Origin: Vigna angularis
Lineage: Eukaryota; Streptophyta; Magnoliopsida; Fabales; Fabaceae
Direction of reading: 5' to 3'
Length of the DNA stretch: 64,000 bases
Assembly (NCBI RefSeq): GCF_016808095.1
Contig: NC_068971.1
Coordinates: 35,452,131 to 35,516,130, forward strand
Below the pieces are notes generated by a model, which ran no database searches, had not been told where the DNA came from, and was given only the letters and a program-made list of their open reading frames with translations. The position numbers and the translations under genes were made by a program. Shown here in pieces: positions 13,345 through 25,291 of this stretch. Positions within the stretch are counted from its first letter, which is position 1, and every line of letters begins with the position of its first letter.

Positions 13345-16300
13345 TTAGCATATTAGAGACTCACAGCTATTGCATATTTTCAGCTTTTTCCGCTTGACAT
13401 GCTTATTATCCCTTTGGCTTATGGTCTTACGCTCCTCCATAGGGTGATACTTCATAGACGCCAACTCTTCTTTTGCAGTATCAAGCCTGCGCTTTTCATC
13501 TTTCTGGAACAATTTTCTGTAAGTAACAACCCAATGAAGCTTTACATGCGATTCAGAAATCAACACTTACATAGAACAGCTCCAACCCTGCAATCTGTTG
13601 CTTACAAAGCTTTAGTTCCATCTCAAGAGCGTGTATCCGACATTCAGCAGGGACAGCACTCTGCTCAACCATTTGTTTTTGCCTACTTCGGACAACCTCC
13701 GGTTGCCACACATTCAAAGCTACAAAGGCTTGTCTACAAAAAAAAAAAAAAGAAAAAACTCACAAAACCCCATCAACACCAAAGCTACTATTACGTACCT
13801 GAGTACGTAAACTAGCCAAATACAATCTTTCACACTCTCACACACGTGATAGAACAATAAACGAATGATAATGAATGAATAAGTCTCTTTTATTGATAAG
13901 AATAACTAAATCAAATAGAAAACAAACAATAATTGGGAGTATAACCTCCGTCAACTATTCTGGAGCATAACCTCCTTTACAAAACTCACAAATCAAAAGC
14001 ATACCCTTAACCCTAGACTCTAACTTTATTTATACTAATTATTTCCCGCCCCATCTCTTACTAAATATTTCCCAAGAATATATCTGCATTTAATATAAAT
14101 ATCTCTATATTTAATATGAATATCCTCCCGTATATTATCCTAGCATATATTCTTAATTATAAATATCTTATATTGAATATTTCCTAAGATATATATATAT
14201 ATATATTTATTTATTTACTCTAATTAACTTATACTGAATATTCTCTCCTATTGTAGCTCCTTTTACTGTAACTAGCTCTCGCCCCCCTAACCACTACGCA
14301 GTTAAGATGGTGATTCTTCAACCTTTCGGCTCAGGTCTTCCCACCGTTCAGCCTAGTCGCTCCCTGCCTCCCACCGTTCGGCCTGGTCGCTCCCTGCCTC
14401 CTTTCGGCTCAGGTCTTCCCACTGTTCAGCCTAGTCGCTCCCTGCCTCCCACCGTTCGGCCTGGTCGCTCCCTGCCTCCCACTGTTCGGCCTGGGCCTCC
14501 CACCGTTCGGCCTGGTCGCTCCCTGCCTCCCACCGTTCGGCCTGGTCGCTTCCTGCCTCCCACCGTTCGGCCAGGTCGCCCCCGTTGTCACCGTTCAGCT
14601 TGGTCGCTCCCTTTTTGTCCACCGTTCGGTCTGACCATTCCCCCTTGTCCACCGTTCGGCCTTACCTCTCAATGCCTTCCATCGTTCGGCTTTTATGGTC
14701 AATATCGTTCGGCCTCATTTCCCTCCTACCTTTCTTTTCCTTCTCATTACCTCCCACCTCATATCCTAACATTACATCCCGCTATTACCTCCCACCTTAT
14801 ATCCTAACATTACACCCTGCTGCAAAACAACCTTGTCCTCAAGGTTGGAATCGGGGAGCTTGATCTCATGGCTCCTCATCAATTCAGGTCTGAGGCTCGG
14901 GTGGTGGCCATCCCTCCTCATCTTCCGCCAATATCGTGACTCTCAAGCTCCTGTCCAGACAGTGGTGAGCAGGACCAAACAGAACGCCGCATCTAAAGCA
15001 CCTTCCTTCTTCCCTTCGTTTCACATTCCTCATAGGGTAGATTCCTCAGGTTTCTTTCCTTTCGTTTGAAACCCATACTCTTTGTGATTGCTGCTTGACT
15101 CTCCACAGCAGTTACCGTCCAACTCTGGTTAGGGCGACTGGGCTCCAACCACGTATCTGAACCGTTCGGTCTCTCAAATTGATTCTTGATCATACTTCTG
15201 CTCCCAGCCTTCACGCCCCTTGGACGTCCTCCACGTCCATCACCATCCTCATAGCTATCATCAACTCTCTCGGATCAAGCAATCGCACTTGCTTTCGAAT
15301 TCCATCCTATAAACCTGCCATGAAGTATCCCATCAGCTGTGCTTTGGCCACTCTTTTGTCTGTCCCACCAAAATTTCAAATTCTTGGATGTATTCCTCCA
15401 CCAAGCCTATTTGCTTAATGGCCGCCAGTCTCTCAAAGACTGGTCCCTGACTGCTGCCTCCGAACCGTACCACTATTGCCTCCTTCAGTCCCGCCCACGT
15501 TCGGTCGTCAGTTTGCTCCCTCCAGAATCTGAACTAAAATCCTGCACTACCCTTCATGCTGATGTACGCCAGACGCAACTTTTCCTCCTCAGACACCCCT
15601 TGTAACTCGAAGAATTTATCCGCTCTATTGATCCAGTTCAGTGGATCACTCCCTTCGAAAACGGGTAACTCTACCCTTCTTCTCCAATTCAAAGGTTCCT
15701 CCTAGCATTCAACACCGTTCGGTCCATTGCCCTCTCACCGTTCGATCCACCTCCTTCCCCACCGTTCGGTCCTTCCTTCATCCTTCTCGCCCTCCTCCTT
15801 GTTGACTTTGCCATTGACGGACCCCTGACTTCCTTCTGACTTCCCATCTAGATGATGGGTTCGTACTGCCATCATTCTCATCAGCTCTTGTAAATTCTTG
15901 CAAATTGCTTCCATCTTCGTCTCCATTACGCCTATGGACACCTGCATGCTTTCCTGATTTAACCCCACGTGCTCTAGTTTGACTTCGACTGCACTCATCC
16001 TCCCCTCCATGACGTTTCTCACTCTTCTCTATCGCTCCGGCTGGCCTCACACTCTCTCCTTCGATCTGGCAGGTCGAACCAAGAATTGTTACGTACCTGA
16101 GTATGTAAACTAGCCAAATACAACCTTTCACACTCTCACACACGTGATAGAACAATAAACGACTGATAATGGATGAATGAATCTCTTTTATTGATAAGAA
16201 TAACTAAATCAAATAGAAAACAAACAATAATTGGGAGCATAACCTTCGTCAACTATTCTGGAGCATAACCTCCTTTACAAAACTCACAAATCAAAAGCAT

Positions 16301-16482
16301 ACCCTTAACCCTAGACTCTAGCTTTATTTATACTAATTATTTCCCGCCCCATCTCTTACTAAATATTTCTCTAGGAAATATCTGCATTTAATATAAATAT
16401 CTCTATATTTAATATGAATATCCCCCGTACATTATCCAAGCATATATCCGTAATTATAAAATCTTATATTGAATATTTCCTA

Positions 16483-16545
<63 letters not shown>

Positions 16546-18297
16546 GTATATTTATTTACTCTAATTAACTTATACTGAATATTCTTTCCTATTGTGGCTG
16601 CTTTTATTGTAATTAGCTCTCGCTCCCTTAACCATTGTGTAGTTAAGATGGTGATTCTTCAACCGTTCGGCTCAGGTCCTTCCCTGCTTCCCACCGTTCG
16701 GCCTGATCGCTCCCTGCCTCCCACTGTTTGGCCTGGTCGCTCCCTGCCTCCCACTGTTCGGCCTAGTTACTCCCTGCCTCCCACTGTTCGGCCTGGTCGC
16801 TTCCTACCTCCCACCGTTCGGCTAGGTCGCCCCGTTGTCATCGTTCGGCCTGGTCGCTCCCCTTTTGTCCACCTTTCGGTCTGACCATTTCCCCTTATCC
16901 ACTGTTCGGCCTTACTTGTCAATGCCTTCCACCGTTTGGCCTTTACGGCCTTTACTGTCAATATCGTTCGACCTCACTTCCCTCCTACCTTTCTTCTCCT
17001 TCTCATTACCTCCCAACCCTTATCATTATCTCCCACCTTATACCCTATCAGCTACCCAAGCTAATAAATGCAGTAAAACCTACAGCAAACCCACCATGGA
17101 GCGAAAAATAGAGCTCATACTCTTAGAATATGAGTTTAGGTGCCTAACTCAATCTTGAAAAATCAATTGGTAAGATAAGAACTATCCAAACTTCATAAAA
17201 AAAAAAAAAACTCACAAAACCCCATCAACACCAAAGCTACCCAAGCTAATAAATGCAGTAAAGCCTACAGCAAACCCACCATGGAGCAAAAAATATAGCT
17301 CATACTATTAGAATATGAGTTTAGGTTCGTAACTCAATCTTGTAAAATCAGTTGGTAAGATAAGAACTATCCAAATTTCATTTAAGTCATATTTCTAGTC
17401 TATATGAGACAAAATACCATTCAGGCTCCAACTGAGTCTCCAATGACGTAGCAACTATGGGCTCCAACTGAGACTCTTCTTTTATTTAGGTGACTTTCCA
17501 ATGGATAAAATTACAATAGTCAATAGCTGCAGCCAGTTACCCCGGAAATGAAAAATCAATCCACCCCCATTACTGTTCTGTTATATAAACAAGAACATTA
17601 AAATACCCACATAACACCAAAAAGATAGCATAACCAATAAAACAATCCGCAACAAGAATTTTCACAACAGAGTCCATATAGGATCGGCATAAGCATTCAA
17701 CTAAAACACAGATGAATAAAAGAAAAAGGCTTTGGTATGTGTGTGTGAGATGAAAGATTAAGTGGGTAGAGTACCTGGCCCTACGCAAATTGGACAAGTC
17801 TTGAGCAGTTTGTGTGGCTGTGGCGGTTTCTTGAGCAACACGTGTCTGAATTTCTCTGAGTTTTCTAGAATGTTCCGCAATCTGGCTCTCTTTTCTCAAC
17901 ACAGCCCTCCTATGAGCAGCTATTCTCCTCTCCTTGTCCCTCTCAAACCTAATTACCAAAAACTCACTTCATAAATAAGTAATAAAAATTTGAGCTTTAA
18001 AGTTACCCAGATAAGAAAATCACACAAAAGGCAGAAGGGCGAGCTAAGAAGAATTGAAAACGCGGAACAGAATTCGCACCTTAATTTATATAGAGATTTA
18101 GAAGAAGTGGAAGAAGAAGGATGGGGTTGAGGATAGTCGGCGGAGAGAAGGCGGTTCCAAAGAAGATCCTCGGAGGAGAGGCGGTGCAGGCGGCGGCATG
18201 AGATGGAGACGCAGCAGAGATCCTTGTAGCTGAAACCGCTGCTTTCGATTCCGATTTCTAGAATTCGCCGCCATAGTTCTTCCGGGAGAAAGGACAT
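13345..18297 (-). CDS. SKIP24: SKIP24-like F-box protein, copy 2 (four exons, 237 aa)
   Basis: The paralogue of the gene at 5683-7272, with the same four-exon plan: 18297-18080, 17948-17775, 13733-13571 and 13503-13345 (714 bp). Residues 1-50 are the F-box (LPEELWRRILEIG, SYKDLCC), followed by a charged helical region (RRAVLRKESQIAEHSRKLRE), LNVWQPEVVRSRQKQ, and a basic tail (VKRKKLK). F-box proteins of this type are expected to act as substrate receptors in SCF E3 ligases; the substrate cannot be inferred. Splice sites are the same as in copy 1, but intron 2 is about 4.0 kb instead of 635 bp because an LTR element lies in it. The coding frame is intact and looks closer to the family pattern than copy 1, so this may be the conserved copy if transcription can cross the intron. 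Confidence 0.87.
13789..14809 (-). repeat. LTR (left) with internal 30-bp minisatellite
   Basis: About 1021 bp, matching 16087-17050. Between about 14317 and 14580 it contains roughly nine head-to-tail copies of a unit containing CCACCGTTCGGCCTGGTCGC. These make proline/arginine-rich ORFs on both strands that are not genes. Copy number differs from the right LTR. Confidence 0.92.
16087..17050 (-). repeat. LTR (right) with 30-bp minisatellite and (AT)n tract
   Basis: 964 bp, starting TGTTACG and ending CCCTATCA before the target duplication GCTAC. It carries fewer copies of the CCGTTCGGCCTGGTCGC unit (about 16661-16870) than the left LTR. It has a 59-bp (AT)n run at 16485-16543 where the left LTR has only a short one. 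Both differences arose after insertion or during reverse transcription. Confidence 0.92.
17056..17390. repeat. Tandem duplication in intron 2 of SKIP24 copy 2
   Basis: The sequence around CAACACCAAAGCTACCCAAGC, with its preceding A-run and following about 130 bp, occurs twice. The first unit is split by the LTR element (13740-13788 plus 17051-17190); the second is intact (about 17191-17390). Copy 1 of the gene has only one such unit (about 6080-6250). The duplication therefore arose in copy 2 before the element inserted. Confidence 0.8.
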
Positions 18298-18582
18298 TCT
18301 CCGAATTCCAACAAAATGTTCAAAAGCTATAATTGCAGCCTGCTATATACAATAATATTTATTTATATTTCCGATAAATATTATCTATTATTAAATTAAA
18401 TTTATTCAGTAAAATTTTAATATACTTTCTATTAAAAAAAACTCAGATTTAACTTATTCAATAAAAAATTTAATTGAAATATTAATTTGTCGTAAATACA
18501 TTTTTGTTAAGAATTATATTTACAACAATTTGAATTGGATCCTATATAATTCAAGTTGGTAGAGAAAAAAAAAGAATTATCT

Positions 18583-19150
18583 ATATTAGTTTTGTACTAC
18601 ATTCACATGCTTCCATTTTTTTTACTACAACGGCATTGCCACCTCTTCCATTCCACATGCATTTTATTCCTTTAATGGAAAGAGCCACTCTAGTTAAGGT
18701 GAAAATCATATTGCTATTCTCAAGGTCAACAAGACAAAAAAAATGAGAAGTTAGTGACAAATATGCTTCATGAGGGAATTATTCCATCAAGCAAGAGTCT
18801 TTTTTTCATCTTCCTAATGTTCATCTGAAATGTAGAAAATTGAGTATTTTACCCATATTCTTTTAGGCTAAGATGTGGCTATGGATACTTAAAAGTTGAA
18901 ACTTGTCAAAAAGTGACTTTAGCCAAAAAATTTAAGCAATTGGAAGGATTTCACGGTTTAACCAGATATTATAGATGATTTGTGAAAGGATATGCTTGGC
19001 TAGTAGCACCTTAATTGACTTATTGCAAAAAGATGCGTTTTAGCGGAATGAAGTAGCAACACAAAAAATCTTTGAATTCAAGGATACACTTACTGCTTTC
19101 CAATTTTCCAGAACTGTGTTATTTTGGAAACGGTTGCAAGCTCATAAATG
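18583..19150 (+). mobile_element. Ty3/gypsy pol fragment, plus strand
   Basis: Decayed reverse transcriptase to RNase H sequence. Near 18640-18830 the frames read PPLPFH, VKVK and NMLHEGII, the N-terminal RT pattern. Near 18925-19010 they read QLEGFHGLTRYYR and FVKGYAWLVAP, the RT/RNase H connection. The middle of RT (the catalytic FDD region) is absent, and stops and shifts abound. It ends near 19150, meeting an oppositely oriented gypsy fragment. Confidence 0.75.
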
Positions 19151-19244
19151 GAAACGATAGAGTAAAGGAAATAATCCCATTGCATAATCAACATATACAC
19201 ATAATTGTATGCTAATAAAACGAATAATAAAAGCTTCAAAGAAC

Positions 19245-22053
19245 TCTTAGACCAATCTGTCACGGCTGATACCTTCTCGTCATCCATCTCCACCCCTTGC
19301 TCAGATATCATATGGCCCAAATATTGAATTTGTCTCCTGCCAAACTCGCACTTTTTTTTTATTTGCAAACAACTTGTGCTGCCTCAACACCTCTAGCACT
19401 TATCTGAGGTGTTTCTCATGAGCCTCCCACGATTTGTTGTATACCAGGATGTCATCAAAGAAGACTAGCACACTCTCCCTCAGAAATGGTCTCAGCAGCA
19501 AATTCATCATATCCTGGAAAGTTGAAGGAGCATTCGTGAGACCGAATGCCATTACTAAGAACTCGTAATGCCCTACATGAGTCCTGAAAGCTGTTTTAAT
19601 GATATCTTCTTCCTTCATCTGTATCTGGTGGTACCCGCCTTAAGGTCCACCTTGGAGAAATATGCTGCTCCATGGAGTTCATCCAGAAGCTCTTCAATCA
19701 CGGGAATGGGATACTTATTTGGGACAGTAACTCTATTAAAGGCTCTGTAATCAACACAAAAATGCCAGCTCCCATATTTTTTTTAACTAAAATAACCAGA
19801 CTGGAATATGGATTGTTACTGGGCCTAATAATGCCCAGGCCCAACATCTCCTGCACCTGTCTCTCTATTTCAGCCTTCATCAAGTGAGGATATCTATAGG
19901 GCCTCACATTCACAGGTTCGGTGCCCTATTTGAGAATTATCTGGTGATCGACCCTTCTGACAGGAGGAAGTTCCTGCAATTCCTGGAACACCATCTCGAA
20001 TTCCCCCAAGATTTTCTCCATATTTGCTTCCTATAAGGGGGTTAAACCCACAAATCCTGATTTTTCCCCAGCTGTTTCAGACTGGTGCAAGCCCCATACC
20101 ACTACCAAAGCTGCAATTCCTGTCTCCTTCTGCAATGCCTCGGGATTGATAACCTTCATCATGGACTTGCTATCACCCCTTATCACTACTTCTCCTTTTG
20201 TCGTCTCATACTTCATGGTCATTTGCTTCCAGTCCCCCCTAATTTCCCCCAACGTGGCCAACCACTCTACTCCCAGCACGACATCGACTCTCCCTAGTTC
20301 AAAGAGATAAAAGTTCTCTTTAACATCAACTCCATCCAGCGTCAACGAAACTCCAATGCAACGGCCTCGTGTTTCTTTTCTTTGGTCGTCCCCCAAACAG
20401 ACGCGATAAGGCGAGGTCTCCTCCCTCTCTAAGCCCATCTCCTCTGCCAAACTTTTCGATATGAAGTTATGGCTCGCTCCGCTATCGATGAGCACGACTA
20501 CTCTCCAATCTCGAATCCACCCCGACAACTTCATGATATTGGATTGAGTTATTCCCCAGCCAAATACACCGACAATTCCATGCATTGTTGTTCCGCCTCC
20601 TCTTTTGTCTCCACCACTTCTTCTTCGTCATCATCGTCGGCCCCCATGATCATCACCTTGAAACTCCGCTCCGTGCAACGATGCCCGCGGTTATAAGGAC
20701 CCCCACAGTGAAAACATCGACCCTCCTCTCGCCTCTTGAGATATTCGGGATATGGTAGAGTTCGCACTCCGCGACTCGGCCCGCCTCCGCCTGCATTGCT
20801 CTCTACTTTTAAACCGGTGGTTCTGGTCGTCACTTCTTTCTTTAGACCGAGACATCCACCGCTACTTCCATGCCCCTCCGATGACCTGTGATAGGTCTCC
20901 GTTCTCTCTACCGTGCCCGCGCTGGCTGCATATTTCCCCCACGTCGATCCTCCTTTCATCATCCCGCCACCGCCAGACACCCTCGCCACTAATCCTGATT
21001 GCTCCACGTCCAGTGCCCTTTCCATCGCGGTTAACAGATCGTGCGGATCGTAAGGTCTAACGAGATCCCTCAGTCCTTCTTATAATCCAGCAAATAAATA
21101 CCCAAGAAGTTGTTCCTTCATCACGCCCGTCGCCTGAGCCACCAGGACTTCGAATTCCTATACATATTCTTCTACCGCTCCTCTTTGTCACACTGCCGCC
21201 AATTTTTTGAAGGATGTCTACCTCCAAACCTCCTGACCATCGCCTCCGTCAATGTCGCCCAGGTAGAATTCTTCACCTTCTTCCGCCAAAAGCGGAACCA
21301 ATAATTCGCTCCCGCTTCCATACAGATGTACACCAGCTTCATCTTCTCCCTTTCTGTCACATTTTGTAATTCGAAAAATTTCTCCGCCCTAGCGATCCAT
21401 CCCATCGGATCGACCCCTTCGAAAGTGGGTAATTCCACTCTCTTCATCCAACTCTTTTGAACGTCACGTTCTTCCTCTGATTCACCCTCTGACTCATCCT
21501 TCTTCGTACCCCGACCTCCATTAACCGAACGACTACTTTCAAAACTCCTCCCTTGGTTTCGTCTTCTCCCACGGTTGCGATTCGCGTTTCGAGCCATTGC
21601 CCTCATCTCCGCTCGAATTTCCTCCAACGTCACTTCCATGGAATTGAATCTTCCCTCCAATGCACTCACCTTGTTCTCCATCTTGTCTCTCCTTCGATTT
21701 GGATCCGGCAGGTCAGACCAATTTTATTGGACTTCTTAAATCAAGAACTCAAGAAAGGAAATAAATCACACCAACAAAATGCACTTATCATATACTTCTC
21801 TTATTCAATGAACAAGAATACAATTGTATAGTAATCACCCCCCAAGGAAGCCCGATCTCCCTCCACTGGACTAATGTTCCAGTTAACAACAAAATATTCA
21901 TTTCCTAATCCTCGCCCTTTACCACTAATTCTTATTTATACTCCCTTTTTCCTCTATCTAACTTCTAGCAGAAACTCCCTCCTAATTTCTAACAGACATT
22001 CTCTCCTTCCCGGCTTTATTTCTCCTCACGTATACCTTTATTCCCATATCACA
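19245..22053 (-). mobile_element. Truncated Ty3/gypsy element: LTR, gag, protease and partial RT, minus strand
   Basis: Read on the minus strand: a probable LTR (21728-22053), a primer-site-like TTGGTCTGACCTGCCGG, and gag from 21681 (WMKRVELPTFEGVDPMGWI). Gag continues through one or two stops to a CCHC knuckle (CFHCGGPYNRGHRC, about 20710). Then come a protease with intact VVLIDSGASHNF (about 20490) and RT blocks reading PYRYPH (about 19900), [20 protein letters not shown] (about 19570) and [10 protein letters not shown] (about 19460), then QYLGHMISEQGVEM (about 19300). Similarity ends near 19245, so RNase H, integrase and the other LTR are lost. Its gag and primer region resemble those of the element in SKIP24 intron 2, so the two are related families. 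Confidence 0.88.
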
Positions 22054-22700
22054 TTTGTATTGTTTTGTAGGTCATAAATAAAGGTTGGAGACCATGCCTA
22101 TGCATCCTAGAAGGCTTGCCAAGCTAAAGAGAGCAAATGAGGCAAAGAAGAGAGCATTTAAAGTGATTTCCGGATTAAAGTTTTTGACTTCCGGATTGGA
22201 CTACAAAGGGAGATTGGCTTCCGGAATAGAACCTGTGCCCAACCACCAACACCATGAGCTTAGCCATTACGAACCAGAATTTAAGCTTTTAAAACACGTT
22301 TTAATTGTGTTTCGCATGAGACTTGCAGCCCAAGCTTAGATTGCATCTTCAACACACTTCTTTTGTCATTCTTTAGAGCTTGGTAGATCAGCTATAGAGC
22401 CCTCTCTTCACCTATAAAAGAGAGGCACTCTCCATTGTAAAATCCAACTTTGAAGAGATAATGAAATGCTATTGAGTTTACTCCAAGCTTATCCTCAGAG
22501 TTCAAACCTTTTTGTGCTTATTTTGCACTCCTTCCTCTAGCTTCCTTCCCCTTAGAAGGCTTTCTGAGCTTGAGAAACCTCACAACTTACCAAACCTCCA
22601 ATAAACCATTTCATAAACACTTGGCGTGTACCTGCGTCTTCCTTCATCAATTCATTTCGCTGCATCCATTTTGATTCGTGGAGAGCTCTAGCTTGAAGAG
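22054..22700 (+). mobile_element. LTR-like fragment with TATA box
   Basis: Contains a strong promoter-like CCTATAAAAGAGAGGC at 22411, followed about 30 bp later by a pyrimidine-rich leader and then sequence rich in short CTTCCTTC words, as in the R-U5 part of many plant LTRs. A short ORF (22085-22339, MHPRRLAKLKRANEAKKR) lies upstream and matches nothing I know. No partner LTR or target duplication is visible, so this is a tentative call. It could instead be a degraded promoter of a lost gene. Confidence 0.4.
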
Positions 22701-25291
22701 TGGAGCTGCTTCCATCAATGACTAATTTGAGAGAAACGGAATTGAAAGTGCAAAGACTTCATATATAAGTTAGGTGTCCCAAAAAAGGACTGGTTTGATC
22801 CGAAAACGGTTATACTGTTGGGAGGTGGTCACAAAATATGTCAGGAGGACACTGATGCGAACAAGGGAGAAACCAACATTAAGTTTTGATCTTACATTCT
22901 AAAAATTGTTAGTTATCATGTCACCGAAATTGAAGATAATGTGCAAAACATTAACAACTCAGAGACGGGTGAGCGGTATCACAACCAAATTAACAGGTCC
23001 TGGTTAACACTTGAGGAGCAAAGAAATACAGGTCAGGCCAGACTATCATCCCAACAGTAGATCCAATCGTATTGAACTCTAGATGTTTCAAATTACAAAC
23101 ACCTTATCAATTTTATTTCTGATGTTGGCATACCTAGAGGCATCAAGAAAAAGTTATGGGACTCATGCTCCTCATTCCATTTAAAAATATGTCCAACAAA
23201 ATCTGTCATGTAACCATAAAGTTTTTCCTCTAGAATTTCTGATCTGTATGGTGCCAACAAGCATCACAGAAGCTCTACATCTGGATTGAGAAATGGATGA
23301 GATGGAATGAAAGCTCTTCTAAGAAAAGGACTTCGGAAATAGTTTATTTACCATCAAACAAAAAGACAGTGATTGCCATTCTTATTAAGAGTGCAAATGT
23401 GTTGGAATTCAAATTTATATTTTGCACAACCCTTGGTGAGTCAATTCATGCACACAATTTGAAGCTGAACCATCTAAAAGGGTCATTAGGAAGAGAATTG
23501 TTGTTCAGGAAGCACGATCACTTGCAAATAGAAGCCTAACCCAATGCATAATGGGTGGCAGTACTGCTCTGATATGAGGGGTACCTATGATGACCATTGT
23601 ACATTTCTTGGAAGAAAAACTCGGTACATGGAGAAACAGGAAATCAATGTAGTAGCAACTAGTCAGAAATAGAATGTAGATTACCGACCCATGCAATATG
23701 AGATTATGTGAGTTCAAAGACTACTAAGGACATCTACAGTACAAGGGTCATAATCGGGACCATGAGCTTAAAACCTAGGTTTTATAAGAAACTCCATTGG
23801 AACATGCTGATATGGTATGAGAAGATCTTCAAAACTGTCATAAGAATTAAAAATTATTTCTCATGTTGCAAACGCTGTACTTACAATGAATGAACTGTAC
23901 ATAAAAATTATTAAAATGTAGGTTTTATAAGATCTCATATTAGAACAAAGCATACAAGAAGATTTTAAAAATAACGTGACATACTAAGATTTACATGAAA
24001 CAAAATAAGACTCTATAGTATGACTCTTGCATTAGAGATAACCTAAGAACTTTATAAGTTGCCAACTCTAAACCTGTGAAAATCTACAATTACCATTCGC
24101 CGTAATTGTCAATCCTGTTTTTTTTTATGACAGAATCAAGCATGTGAAAGCAGATAAACTTCATTAAAATGAAAGAAGAAAAATAGACAGACTGCATGCC
24201 CTATGTCCTTACAAAAGAACAAATTGCAAACATTATCAGATTATTTAGATGAGCTATCTATGGAAGAAATTCTTTAAACCCAACCGAGAATGGGGGGATG
24301 AAGTATGTTTCAATTCCAAGACCTAGATAAAAGGACATATGTTAAGAATGTAGAATACCAGTAAATAGTATTGATATTAATTTGGATTTAGAAGGTATAT
24401 AACTTGGAACGTCTATACGGGGAGGTCAAGACCCTAAAAGTTAAATTGATTGATATTCATACAGTATCACTTCATTCTTATAAAAACAGTGGGGAGAAAG
24501 AGACACAGTACACTAAAAACTATTCTCAACAAAGTAAACAACTTTGAACTATATAAGAGGCAAAACAAATTACTCAAAGGCATAAGAAGGGAACCTTTAA
24601 CTGCTGCCAGACTTAAATCAATCAGATATTTGTAAGCAAAGTTTTGTCTATAATCCGCAGAGAACTAATGGTAAGCGATGCATAAATACATCCTTAGAAT
24701 TACTTGTGTGCATTATAGTACAACTTAAAAGCACATATGCAGATCAATCTTTTCGTGCACATCAAAATGTACACGTGATACTTTAATACAAAATCACCCG
24801 TCAATGCTACCCTCTTGCTTAAAGTCAACAATTTGAGCAAACATGACACAGCCTTCTGAATTGTTTTCGGTTTGTAAGAAATATACTAATCTCAAAATAT
24901 GATGGATAATATCCATTATGGAGGCTATAAATTGTACGAAAAGTCCATACACACACTCAAGTAGATGTGATAAACTCAGCAAGTGCCGGTAAATAATAAC
25001 TTCCTCTCCAAATCTCATGTACAACAAAAGGACAAGGAAGACTTGCTTAATATAACTAGTCATTTTAGTTTTAAAATTTACAATCTCTAGAGAAAAGGAC
25101 ATGGAAGGGGTGGTTGAATTGCATTTCATTTCAAACATCAGTTACAACACTATCTGTGAAAATGAGCACAAGTATATCATTTGCTGTAATGGATATAATC
25201 CTACTTAATCATTCCATGCAAAAATTCCTTGTACATGAAACCACTAGAACATTCCTAAAGCCTAGCCTGCCAAACCTGTATCTCAAAAACC
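22701..25291. other. Intergenic region downstream of the presenilin gene, no gene recognised
   Basis: No reading frame here shows recognisable protein similarity. The right-hand part (about 24800-25291) is probably the 3' untranslated region and flank of the presenilin-like gene. A weak reverse match to an initiator-tRNA primer site (GCTCTGATA at 23563) hints at old copia sequence, but nothing else supports it. Confidence 0.5.

Larger units (their letters stand above)
13789..17050 (-). mobile_element. Internally deleted Ty3/gypsy element inside intron 2 of SKIP24 copy 2
   Basis: Two LTRs of about 1 kb (13789-14809 and 16087-17050) flank a 1.28-kb interior. The target duplication GCTAC occurs at 13784-13788 and 17051-17055. 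The element reads on the minus strand: a primer-site-like TTGGTTCGACCTGCC follows the right LTR, then decayed gag (start near 16022, later a CCHC-like knuckle CFRCGVLFGPAHHC encoded near 14960-15010), then a short stretch reading NLEDKV just before the left LTR. Protease, reverse transcriptase and integrase are missing, so it can only have moved with help from another element, or it lost pol after insertion. The left LTR starts TATTACG where the right starts TGTTACG, a point change in the terminal dinucleotide. Confidence 0.92.
12520..18582. repeat. Segmental duplication, copy 2
   Basis: The partner of 1-7556, in the same orientation. It lacks the gypsy element found in copy 1 and shows the intact target at about 12935-12945. 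It carries a different gypsy-derived insertion (13789-17050) inside the gene's second intron and a local tandem duplication next to that insertion. See copy 1 for the aligned blocks. Confidence 0.9.

Noticed and set aside
14307..14863. Pro/Arg-rich ORFs on both strands, up to 166 codons
   Set aside because: They result from the 30-bp minisatellite inside a gypsy LTR; the second LTR opens similar frames at 16594-16961.
14833..15605. Several plus-strand ORFs of 75-90 codons
   Set aside because: They are antisense to decayed gag of the element in SKIP24 intron 2.
23563..23576. Possible minus-strand initiator-tRNA primer site suggesting a copia element
   Set aside because: Only nine or ten bases match, and no LTR or coding remnant lies nearby.
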